A stretch of 64,000 nucleotides of DNA from Amycolatopsis thermoflava N1165. Lineage in GTDB: Bacteria; Actinomycetota; Actinomycetes; Mycobacteriales; Pseudonocardiaceae. Under the pieces are notes generated by a model. It did no database searches. It saw only the letters and a list, made by a program, of their open reading frames with translations, and was not told the DNA's origin. Positions within the stretch are counted from its first letter, which is position 1; the number at the start of each line of letters is the position of its first letter. The DNA is taken from positions 1,353,731 through 1,417,730 of the forward strand of contig NZ_KI421511.1 in assembly GCF_000473265.1 (NCBI RefSeq), written 5' to 3'. Position numbers and translations under genes: made by a program. This document shows, piece after piece, positions 24,384-31,426 of the stretch.

Positions 24384-25424
24384 TCAGTCCCGTCTCCCGG
24401 ACCGCAGGTACCGCGCCGGGGTCGTGCCGGTCCACCGGCGGAACGCGTAGATGAAACTCGACGCCTCCGCGTATCCCAGCCGCAGCGCCACATCCTCCAC
24501 CGACAGCGCGCCGGTCGCGAGCATCTCCTCGGCGAGCGCCTGCCGGACCTCGTCGAGCAGGCCGCGGAAACTGGTGCCGGCGTCCTCCAGCCGCCGCCGC
24601 AGCGTCCGGGTGCTGACGTTGAGCTCCCGCGCCACGTCCTCCATCGCGAGCGTGCCGCCGACGCGGATCAGCTTGTCCCGAACCTGGTGCGCGATGCCGG
24701 AGCGGGCGCGGCGCCGGCTGACCAGCTCACGGCACTGCGCCTCGCACAACGCGACCGTGTGCTCACTGGCCTGCGGCAGCGGCTGCCCCAGTGCGGCCGC
24801 GTCGATCGCAACGTGGTGCGCGAGCGCGCCGAACGCCGGTCGGCACCCGAAGACCTCCTCGTACCGGCCCGGATCGGGTGGCTCGGGGAACCGGAACTCC
24901 AGGCGCCGCACGTTCAGACCGCCGGGCAGGAGGTCGTGCATCACCGTGTGGATCGCGCTGACGTCGCGCTCCAGCAGGAACCGGCGCACGTCGTGCGGCA
25001 GCCCGTCGTCCCGCAGCTCGAAGCGCAGCTCCTCGGCGGCCAGCTCGACCACCGGCAGGCAGAAGATGAAGCTGAGGTCGAGGTAACGCAGGGCGAAAGT
25101 GATCGCGTCGCGCAGTGTCGGGCTGCTGATGCAGGCGAACCCGAACACGCCGAAGGTGGTGACCCGGTAGCGGACGCCGGCGTCCAGGCCGAGGCCGGGC
25201 GGGTCGCCGAGCTCCCGCACGAGGTTGCGCGCGACCGTCAGCTCCTGGTGCGCGTCGACCTGCGCCGCCGGGTCGTCCAGGCGCGACGGGGGCAGCCCGG
25301 TGCCGCGCAGCAGGGCGTCCCGCGGCACCCCGCGCTCGGCTCCGAAGCGCACCAGCAGGGCGACGCTCGCGACGCCGCGGGGGAAGTCCCAGTCCCGGAC
25401 GGCGACGGGCAGCTGCTGACTCAT
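24384..25424 (-). CDS. AraC-family regulator (arabinose-binding-like N-terminus)
   Basis: A 346-residue regulator. The N-terminal two thirds resemble the OruR/ArgR-like ligand domain (LLRGTGLPPSRLDDPAAQV, then LRDAITFALRYLDL). The C-terminal ~95 residues are a double helix-turn-helix: MEDVARELNVSTRTLRRRLEDAG and VEDVALRLGYAEASSFIYAF, ending RRWTGTTPARYLR. It is divergent from the flavin monooxygenase/choD pair. Near-direct repeats TGTGG...GAGTGAGCC (25504) and TGTGG...AGTAGCC (25531) flanking a TACTGT -10-like box in the gap are candidate binding sites. It probably activates the monooxygenase operon in response to its substrate. Confidence 0.87.
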   Translation of the reverse strand: MSQQLPVAVRDWDFPRGVASVALLVRFGAERGVPRDALLRGTGLPPSRLDDPAAQVDAHQELTVARNLVRELGDPPGLGLDAGVRYRVTTFGVFGFACISSPTLRDAITFALRYLDLSFIFCLPVVELAAEELRFELRDDGLPHDVRRFLLERDVSAIHTVMHDLLPGGLNVRRLEFRFPEPPDPGRYEEVFGCRPAFGALAHHVAIDAAALGQPLPQASEHTVALCEAQCRELVSRRRARSGIAHQVRDKLIRVGGTLAMEDVARELNVSTRTLRRRLEDAGTSFRGLLDEVRQALAEEMLATGALSVEDVALRLGYAEASSFIYAFRRWTGTTPARYLRSGRRD

Positions 25425-25564
25425 GGCCGGAAGTATGGATTCCGCCGGTCACCGGCCCGCGACCGGGGTGGCCGAAAATCTCGGTTTCCTGGCCGCTGGT
25501 CTCTGTGGCGGAGTGAGCCGGAGCACTTACTGTGGAGTAGCCCCACTCACCGCCGAGGAGCAGC

Positions 25565-27052
25565 ATGGCACGCACCACCGCCCACCGACCGCCGTCCGTC
25601 GTCATCATCGGCGCCGGGTTCGGCGGCCTGGCCGTCGCGACCGAACTGGTCCGCGCCGGTTTCCGCGACTTCACCATCCTGGAGAGAGCGGATGAGATCG
25701 GCGGCGTGTGGCGGGAGAACACCTACCCCGGCGCCGGGTGCGACATCCCGTCGCCGCTGTACTCGTTCTCCCACCGGCCCAACCCGGACTGGCCGATGCG
25801 GTTCTCCCTGCAGGCCGACATCAAGGCCTACCTCGAGGACGTCGCCCGCGAGTACGGGGTGACCGGCCGGATCCGGTTCGGCACCGGCGTCGCCGGGGCG
25901 GAATTCGACGAGGCCACCGGCCGGTGGCGGGTCCGCACCGAAGCCGGCGAGGTCATCGAGGCCGACGTCCTGGTGCCCGCCGTGGGCCAGCTGTCCCGCC
26001 CGGCGGTGCCCGACCTGCCGGGCCGCGAGTCGTTCCGCGGGCGGGCTTTCCACTCCGCGGCCTGGGACCACGACGCCGACCTCACCGGCAAGCGGGTCGC
26101 GGTGATCGGCACCGGCGCCAGCGCGATCCAGTTCGTGCCGAAGCTTCAGCAGATCGCCGGCCACGTGACGGTGTTCCAGCGGTCGGCGCCGTGGATCGTG
26201 CCCAAGAACGACATCGCCTACCAGCCCTGGCACCGCGCGATGTTCCGCCGCCTGCCGATCACCCAGAAGATCGAGCGGTTCCGGATCTGGCTGATCTGCG
26301 AGTTCCTCTCGCTCGGGCTCGTCGACCTCCCGGTCGTGCGCCGGTACCTGGAACGCCTGGCGAGCAGGCACCTGGAGAGCCAGGTGCCCGACCCGGAGCT
26401 GCGCGCCAAGCTGACGCCGGACTACGAGCCCGGGTGCAAGCGGGCGCTGTTCTCCAACGAGTACTACCCGGCGCTGACCCGGCCCAACGTGAGCGTCGAG
26501 ACCGAGAAGATCGTCGAGATCGTGCCGGAGGGCGTGCGCACCGCCGACGGCGTGGTGCACGAGGCCGACGTGCTGGTGTATGGCACCGGGTTCCGCGCCA
26601 CCGACTTCCTGGTCCCGATGACGGTGCGCGGGCGCGGCGGGGCGGAGCTGGCCGACACCTGGCGCGACGGCGCGTGGGCCTACCTCGGCATCACGGTGCC
26701 GCAGTTCCCGAACCTGTTCCTGGTCTACGGGCCCAACACGAACCTGGGCGGCAACTCGATCGTCTACATGCTCGAGTCGCAGGCCCGCTACATCGTGCAG
26801 GCGGTGCGCGCGCTGGCGAGCAGGCCCGGCGTGGCGCTGGACGTCAAGCCCGAGGTCGCCGCGCGCTTCGACACCGTCCTGCAGCGCAAGCTCGGCCGCT
26901 CGGTGTGGACCCGCTGTGCCAGCTGGTACCGCAACGAGGCGGGTCGGATCGTCAACAACTGGCCCGGCACGGTCACGCAGTACCGGCTGAAGACCCGGGC
27001 CCTGGATCTGAACGACTACCGCGCGATCGCGGCGGGAGGGGACGGCGCATGA
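25565..27052 (+). CDS. Flavin-containing monooxygenase (Baeyer-Villiger type)
   Basis: A 495-residue FAD/NADPH monooxygenase. IIGAGFGGLAVATEL binds FAD and VAVIGTGASAIQFVP binds NADPH. Between them, FRGRAFHSAAWDHD corresponds to the Baeyer-Villiger fingerprint F-x-G-x-x-x-H-x-x-x-W, but ends D-H-D rather than P/D-style consensus. ENTYPGAGCDIPSPLYSFS is typical of EthA-like and cyclohexanone-monooxygenase-like enzymes. Such enzymes insert oxygen next to a ketone. ATG 25565 follows GAGGAG. Its stop overlaps the choD start (ATGA), so ketone and sterol-like oxidation are probably linked in one pathway. The AraC gene upstream is divergent. Confidence 0.9.
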   Translation: MARTTAHRPPSVVIIGAGFGGLAVATELVRAGFRDFTILERADEIGGVWRENTYPGAGCDIPSPLYSFSHRPNPDWPMRFSLQADIKAYLEDVAREYGVTGRIRFGTGVAGAEFDEATGRWRVRTEAGEVIEADVLVPAVGQLSRPAVPDLPGRESFRGRAFHSAAWDHDADLTGKRVAVIGTGASAIQFVPKLQQIAGHVTVFQRSAPWIVPKNDIAYQPWHRAMFRRLPITQKIERFRIWLICEFLSLGLVDLPVVRRYLERLASRHLESQVPDPELRAKLTPDYEPGCKRALFSNEYYPALTRPNVSVETEKIVEIVPEGVRTADGVVHEADVLVYGTGFRATDFLVPMTVRGRGGAELADTWRDGAWAYLGITVPQFPNLFLVYGPNTNLGGNSIVYMLESQARYIVQAVRALASRPGVALDVKPEVAARFDTVLQRKLGRSVWTRCASWYRNEAGRIVNNWPGTVTQYRLKTRALDLNDYRAIAAGGDGA

Positions 27053-28746
27053 CCGGCGAGCTGGACTACGACGTCGTGGTGATCGGCTCAGGTTTCGGGG
27101 GCAGCGTGAGCGCGCTGCGCCTGACGGAGAAGGGCTACCGGGTCGGGGTACTGGAGGCGGGCCGCCGGTTCGCCGACGACGAGTTCGCCAAGACCTCGTG
27201 GCGGCTGCGGAAGTACCTGTGGGCGCCGCTGCTGGGCTGCTTCGGCATCCAGCGGCTGACGTTGCTGCGCGACACCTTCATCCTGAGCGGCAGCGGTGTC
27301 GGCGGCGGGTCGCTGGTCTACGCCAACACGCTGTACGAGCCGCCGGCGCGGTTCTACGCCGACCCGCAGTGGGCGCACATCACCGACTGGCGCGACGAGC
27401 TGGCGCCCTACTACGACCAGGCGAAGCGGATGCTGGGCGTCACCCAGTACCCGGGCACCACGCGGGCCGACCGGGTGCTGCGCGAGGTGGCCGAGGACAT
27501 GGGCATCGCCCACACGTTCCGGCCGACGCCGGTCGGGGTGCTGTTCGCGACCGGTGACCAGAAGCCCGGCCAGGAGGTGCCGGACCCGTTCTTCGGCGGC
27601 GCCGGCCCGTCCCGCCGCACCTGCCTGAACTGCGGGTCCTGCATGACCGGGTGCCGCCACGGCGCGAAGAACACGCTGGTGAAGAACTACCTGCACCTCG
27701 CCGAGCGGGCGGGTGCGGTGGTGCACCCGCTGACGACGGTGGTGGACGTCCGCCCGCGTCCCGGCGGCGGGTACGAGGTGAGCACCGTCCGCACCGGGTC
27801 GCGCAGGCGCCGCCGGACCTTCACCTGCGAGCAGGTCGTGTTCGCCGCGTCCGCGCTGGGCACGCAACGGCTGCTGCACCGGCTGCGTGACCGCGGTTCG
27901 CTGCCGAAGATCTCGAAGCGGCTCGGGTACCTGTCGCGCACCAACTCCGAGGCGATCCTGGCGGTGCGCTCACGCGACAAGAACGCCGACTACACCGACG
28001 GGGTGGCGATCACGTCGTCGATCCACCCGGACGAGGTCACGCACGTCGAGCCGGTGCGGTACGGCAAGGGCAGCAACCTGATGAGCCTGCTCGCCACCGT
28101 GCTGGTGGACGGCAAGGACGGGCACCGGCGGTGGGTGCTGGGGCTGCGTGAGCTGGCGCGGCACTGGCGGGAGCTGCCGCGCATCCAGAACCCGCGGAAG
28201 TGGTCGGAGCAGATGGTGGGCCTGCTGGTGATGCAGAGCCTGGACAACTCGGTGACCACCTACACGCGGCGCGGCCTGTTCGGCCGCCGGATGACGACGC
28301 GCCAGGGAGACGGCGCGCCGAACCCGACGTGGATCCCGCACGGGCACGAGGTCGCGCGGCGGGTCGCGGAGAAGATCGACGGCGTGCCGCAGGGCGCCTG
28401 GACCGACATGGCGAACATCCCGCTGACCGGGCACTTCATCGGCGGCTGCGCGATCGGCGACTCCCCGGAGACCGGCGTGGTCGACCCCTACCAGCGGCTG
28501 TACGGCTATCCCGGCCTGCACGTCGTGGACGGTTCGGCGATCTCGGCGAACCTGGGGGTGAACCCGTCGCTGACGATCACCGCCCAGGCCGAACGGGCGC
28601 TCGCGCTGTGGCCGAACAAGGGCGAGTCCGACCAGCGGCCGCCACTGGGCGCGCCCTACACCCGGCTGGCCCCGGTGGCGCCGAAGAACCCTGTCGTGCC
28701 CGAGGCCGCGCCGGGCGCGCTGCGCCTGCCGGTCACGCCGGTCTAG
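27049..28746 (+). CDS. choD: GMC-type oxidoreductase, ChoD-like (putative cholesterol oxidase)
   Basis: A 565-residue flavoprotein very close in layout to mycobacterial ChoD (Rv3409c type): YDVVVIGSGFGGSVSALRL at the N-terminus, GSGVGGGSLVYANTLY, a Cys cluster CLNCGSCMTGCRHGAKN (about residues 192-208), and the closing block VVDGSAISANLGVNPSLTI. Family members oxidise 3-hydroxysteroids or other hydroxyls; true cholesterol oxidase activity of this branch is debated. The Cys cluster resembles a metal or Fe-S site and is unusual among GMC enzymes. ATG 27049 overlaps the monooxygenase stop. No signal peptide is seen, so it is probably cytoplasmic or membrane-peripheral. Confidence 0.88.
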   Translation: MTGELDYDVVVIGSGFGGSVSALRLTEKGYRVGVLEAGRRFADDEFAKTSWRLRKYLWAPLLGCFGIQRLTLLRDTFILSGSGVGGGSLVYANTLYEPPARFYADPQWAHITDWRDELAPYYDQAKRMLGVTQYPGTTRADRVLREVAEDMGIAHTFRPTPVGVLFATGDQKPGQEVPDPFFGGAGPSRRTCLNCGSCMTGCRHGAKNTLVKNYLHLAERAGAVVHPLTTVVDVRPRPGGGYEVSTVRTGSRRRRRTFTCEQVVFAASALGTQRLLHRLRDRGSLPKISKRLGYLSRTNSEAILAVRSRDKNADYTDGVAITSSIHPDEVTHVEPVRYGKGSNLMSLLATVLVDGKDGHRRWVLGLRELARHWRELPRIQNPRKWSEQMVGLLVMQSLDNSVTTYTRRGLFGRRMTTRQGDGAPNPTWIPHGHEVARRVAEKIDGVPQGAWTDMANIPLTGHFIGGCAIGDSPETGVVDPYQRLYGYPGLHVVDGSAISANLGVNPSLTITAQAERALALWPNKGESDQRPPLGAPYTRLAPVAPKNPVVPEAAPGALRLPVTPV

Positions 28747-29007
28747 GGCCGGTGCCCGGGTTGGTGGTGGCGGCGGTGGTGGTTCCGCCGTCTCCACCGC
28801 GCGCTCGTCCCGCCACTCCGGGCGGGGTTGCCCGGGTTTGCCCGCCGTCCCGGGCGAGTGCGAGTCGCGGCTGTCCCGCTGTTGCGGGTCGGGTAGCCGT
28901 GAGGCCTCATCGGCCGCGTCGGGGCGGCGTCATCTCAGGCCATGCCGCCACCTGACCTCGTCCGCCCTGCCGCGGTTGTCCTGTCCCTCCGAGCCGAGGT
29001 TTCGCTG

Positions 29008-29628
29008 ATGTCCGATCCGACCGAGTACCCGCCCGAGCCATGGCACCTGCGTGGTCACATGCACGTCTCCGCCTGGTGCCTGCCCGTGGGGGAGCTGCCC
29101 GAACTGCCGCCGGGCGTCCGGCCGCTCACCGTGGCCGGGCGGGCGGTCGTGCTCGCCGCGTGGGTCGACTACCAGCCGCCCGGTGTGCTGTCCTATCGGG
29201 AGCTGATGGTGACCGTCGTCGCCCGCGGCGGGGTTGTCGTGACCATCCCGCACATCTGGGTCGACAGCCCGGCCTCCCTGGCCGGCGGGCGCGCCCTGTG
29301 GCACATCCCGAAGGAGCTCGCCGAGTTCACCCTCACCGACGAACCGGACTTCGCCGCGGAAGCCCGCGCGGATGGGGATCTGCTGGCGGGCGCGGAGTTC
29401 CGGCGCCGCCGCGCGCTGCCGGTGCGGTTGCCGCTGGCGTTCTCGGTCCTGCAGCGCGGCCCCAAGCGCAGCGGTGTGCGGGTGACCGCCCGGCTCGGGG
29501 TGGCCCGATCGGTGTGGCGGGTCGGCGCGGGCGGCCCGCTGGCGTTCCTGGCCGGGCGCCGTCCGCTGCTCAGCCTGGTCGCCCGGGACTTCCGGATGCG
29601 GTTCGGCGGCGGCCGCAGCACCGAATGA
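29008..29628 (+). CDS. Acetoacetate decarboxylase-like protein
   Basis: A 206-residue protein of the ADC-like superfamily. PHIWVDSPASLAGGRALWHIPKEL (about residues 71-94) contains the IPKE block whose Lys forms the Schiff base in acetoacetate decarboxylase. VVLAAWVDYQPPGVLSYREL is the matching N-terminal strand. Many actinobacterial members lack a known substrate. ATG 29008 gives MSDPTEYPPEPW and has GAGG upstream; an ATG at 28942 would add an unconserved leader. It lies 261 bases after choD with GC-rich sequence and no clear terminator between, so linkage is possible but not certain. Confidence 0.78.
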   Translation: MSDPTEYPPEPWHLRGHMHVSAWCLPVGELPELPPGVRPLTVAGRAVVLAAWVDYQPPGVLSYRELMVTVVARGGVVVTIPHIWVDSPASLAGGRALWHIPKELAEFTLTDEPDFAAEARADGDLLAGAEFRRRRALPVRLPLAFSVLQRGPKRSGVRVTARLGVARSVWRVGAGGPLAFLAGRRPLLSLVARDFRMRFGGGRSTE

Positions 29629-29813
29629 CACGCTTGTAAGTCACCCGCGTGGTCTAATCTGCGTGTCGAATCCGGCGACGCCCGGTGTCCGTTACTCCAC
29701 CTGATCAGGGGGTTTAATCGCGGCACGACCGGATCGCGTCCGACCCGATCACCGCGAGTGAGGACCGGCGCTCGCGTTGTCGCAGCGCATGGCGGTGCGG
29801 CTGTTCCAGGGGC

Positions 29814-29831
29814 TTTGGAACGCGTTCCAAA
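29814..29831. promoter_or_regulatory. Perfect 18-bp palindrome upstream of chaplin-like gene 1
   Basis: TTTGGAACGCGTTCCAAA is fully self-complementary and lies about 135 bases before the GTG start. The matching place in the second unit (about 30718-30735) has lost the symmetry. It is a probable operator for an unknown dimeric regulator. Confidence 0.6.
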
Positions 29832-29966
29832 CGTCGTTCATCCGGGTGAGCCCGGGCCGCTCGCGCGATCGCCGAACTTCCCGATCACCGGCTGCTAGCG
29901 TCTGCCGTGCTCGCGACGGGGTCACCCGGAGCGGGCGGAACTGTAGCCGAGCGATCGGATGAGAGA

Positions 29967-30272
29967 GTGCTGAAGAAGTCTGCGATTGTCGCCGCTGCCG
30001 CGGCCGGCTTCATGATGATCGGTTCCCCGGCCTTCGCCACGCAGGGCGCGTGGGACGAGGGTGGCGACACCGGCCAGCTGGGCCTGCTCAACGTCGACGA
30101 CGTCGCCAACGACAACAACGTCGGGGTCTGCGACAACAACGTCAACGTCCTGGGTGTCCAGGTGGCGGACGCGCTGGAGGGTGTCGGCGCGACCGTGCCG
30201 ATCCTGTCGGGCGCTTCGGACGCGCAGTCCGGCGACGCGCCGGACACCTGCGTCGCCGAGGCCGACAACTGA
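29967..30272 (+). CDS. Small secreted chaplin-like protein 1
   Basis: A 101-residue protein with a Sec signal (LKKSAIVAAAAAGFMMIG, cleavage after SPAFA) and a mature part of about 77 residues. The mature part is acidic and rich in Asn, Asp, Val and Gly. NVDDVANDNNVGVCDNNVNV followed by LGVQVADALEG recalls the C-GN-TVNV-xGLL strand of chaplins. There are two Cys (VCDNN and DTCVAE), probably one disulfide. Start GTG 29967 is the only in-frame candidate near conserved sequence. It is paralogous to the gene at 30874. A role at the cell surface or aerial-hyphae-like structures is inferred from resemblance; assignment to the chaplin family proper is not certain. Confidence 0.72.
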   Translation: MLKKSAIVAAAAAGFMMIGSPAFATQGAWDEGGDTGQLGLLNVDDVANDNNVGVCDNNVNVLGVQVADALEGVGATVPILSGASDAQSGDAPDTCVAEADN

Positions 30273-30326
30273 GGTCGCGGCAACAACCCTGAACCGGCTC
30301 CGCCGGCCAGGGTGCTGTGCACGGGT

Positions 30327-30361
30327 GCGGACGGGAATCACTGGTACTGATTCCCGTCCGC
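30327..30361 (+). terminator. Strong hairpin terminator, unit 1
   Basis: A 14-bp perfect stem (GCGGACGGGAATCA with its complement) around loop CTGGTAC, followed by CCTTTTCTTC. It lies 54 bases after the chaplin-like stop. Confidence 0.85.
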
Positions 30362-30388
30362 GCCTTTTCTTCGGGTAGGGGAAACGTG

Positions 30389-30420
30389 AACACCCGCATT
30401 CGAATTCGGATGCGGGTGTT
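30389..30420 (+). terminator. Second tandem terminator, unit 1
   Basis: An 11-bp perfect stem (AACACCCGCAT with its complement) followed directly by a six-base T-run, a textbook intrinsic terminator and rare in such GC-rich genomes. Confidence 0.88.
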
Positions 30421-30873
30421 TTTTCGTGCGCGGAACGGGGTCGCGGGGTGGCGCTCGCGGCTGGACCAGTGCGCCCGGACGCGCTGCCGCGGCGCCTCCG
30501 GACAGTGGGTCGGAGGGGAATTACATGCCGGTAAGTCACACGGCCGGGCTAATTGCCCGATCTCGTCTTCTCACGTTACGTGTTCACTTCTCTACCTGAT
30601 CGAGGGGTTTAGACGCTGTACAACCGGTGTCCTGCACGGTCGATCACGCGGCGTGAAAACCACTGTGAGCGAAACGGGCGGATAATCGCAGCGCATCGCG
30701 TATGGGCGTGCGGAAGACTGGTTCACGGGCAGCGAAACGTCGTTCGTCCGGGTGATGGCGACAAGCCCGCGCATTTGCTTTCGGCGCACCTTGCCGACTG
30801 ATAATGTCTGCCGTGCTCGCGACGGAAGTCTCGTCGCGGCGGAACTGTAGTCGAGTTGATGGGGAATAAAAAG

Positions 30874-31182
30874 GTGCTCAAGAAGTCCGCAATTGTTGCC
30901 GCTGCTGCGGCCGGTTTCATGATGATCGGTTCCCCGGCCTTCGCCACGCAGGGCGGGGGATGGGACGACGGCGGCGACACCGGTCAGCTGGGTCTGATCA
31001 ACGTCGACGACGTTCTCAACGACAACAACGTCGGTGTCTGCGACAACAACGTCAACGTGCTCGGCGTCCAGGTGGCCGACGCCCTGAACGGCGTGGGCGT
31101 GACCGTGCCGATCCTGACCGGCGCCTCCGAGGCCGACTCGGGTTCCGCCCCGGACACCTGCATCGCCGAGGCCGACAACTGA
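30874..31182 (+). CDS. Small secreted chaplin-like protein 2
   Basis: A 102-residue paralogue of the protein at 29967, with an identical signal core (LKKSAIVAAAAAGFMMIG, SPAFA) and a near-identical mature part (DTGQLGLINVDDVLNDNNVG, VCDNNVNVLGVQVADALNG). The two Cys are conserved. GTG 30874 is chosen because conservation starts there; an ATG at 30859 would add five residues (MGNKK) but has no ribosome site. A TAATGT -10-like box lies about 30800. Near-identity of the mature parts with divergent upstream DNA suggests selection on the protein or gene conversion. Two terminators follow. Confidence 0.72.
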   Translation: MLKKSAIVAAAAAGFMMIGSPAFATQGGGWDDGGDTGQLGLINVDDVLNDNNVGVCDNNVNVLGVQVADALNGVGVTVPILTGASEADSGSAPDTCIAEADN

Positions 31183-31309
31183 GACCGGGCCCCACGGGGT
31201 CCTGGGTCGACCGACCCTGATCCGGCCGAGAGTCCCGGTGCGGTCTGACTGCACTCCGGATCCCCGGGACGGTTTTCTGGGTGAGAGCCGGCCGGGTCAC
31301 GGAAAAAAC

Positions 31310-31352
31310 GGGTGCGGACGGGAATTACTGGTACTAATTCCCGTCCGCACCC
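31310..31352 (+). terminator. Strong hairpin terminator, unit 2
   Basis: An 18-bp perfect stem (GGGTGCGGACGGGAATTA with its complement) around loop CTGGTAC, the same loop as at 30327. It could also stop transcripts of the oncoming patatin gene. Confidence 0.85.
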
Positions 31353-31380
31353 GGTGTTCTTCGGGTAGAACAACGACGAG

Positions 31381-31407
31381 CACCCGTATTCGACGCGAAT
31401 GCGGGTG
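31381..31407. terminator. Second hairpin, unit 2 (bidirectional)
   Basis: CACCCGTATTCG pairs with CGAATGCGGGTG (one G-U) and is followed by TTT. It is 20 bases from the stop of the oppositely oriented patatin gene, so it probably serves both genes. Confidence 0.7.
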
Positions 31408-31426
31408 TTTCGTCGTGTCCGCGATC

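Larger units (their letters stand above)
29636..31407. repeat. Tandem duplication of a gene with its promoter region and double terminator
   Basis: Two units of about 900 bp (first from 29636, second from 30531; offset 895-907). They share GTAAGTCAC near the start, ACCTGATC followed by GGGGTTTA (29698, 30596), AACGTCGTTC (29829, 30735), CTGCCGTGCTCGCGACGG (29901, 30806), GGAACTGTAG (29937, 30841), the coding sequence and two downstream hairpins. The intergenic stretches 29629-29966 and 30273-30873 hold only these control elements and no other gene. Confidence 0.85.

Noticed and set aside
28747..29007. GC-rich gap after choD examined for a small RNA or gene
   Set aside because: It contains only G/T-rich low-complexity sequence and an unconserved upstream extension of the decarboxylase-like frame; nothing supportable.
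30327..31407. Paired hairpins considered as riboswitch or attenuator elements
   Set aside because: They lie downstream of the small genes, have perfect stems with T-rich tails and no upstream regulated gene; terminators explain them better.
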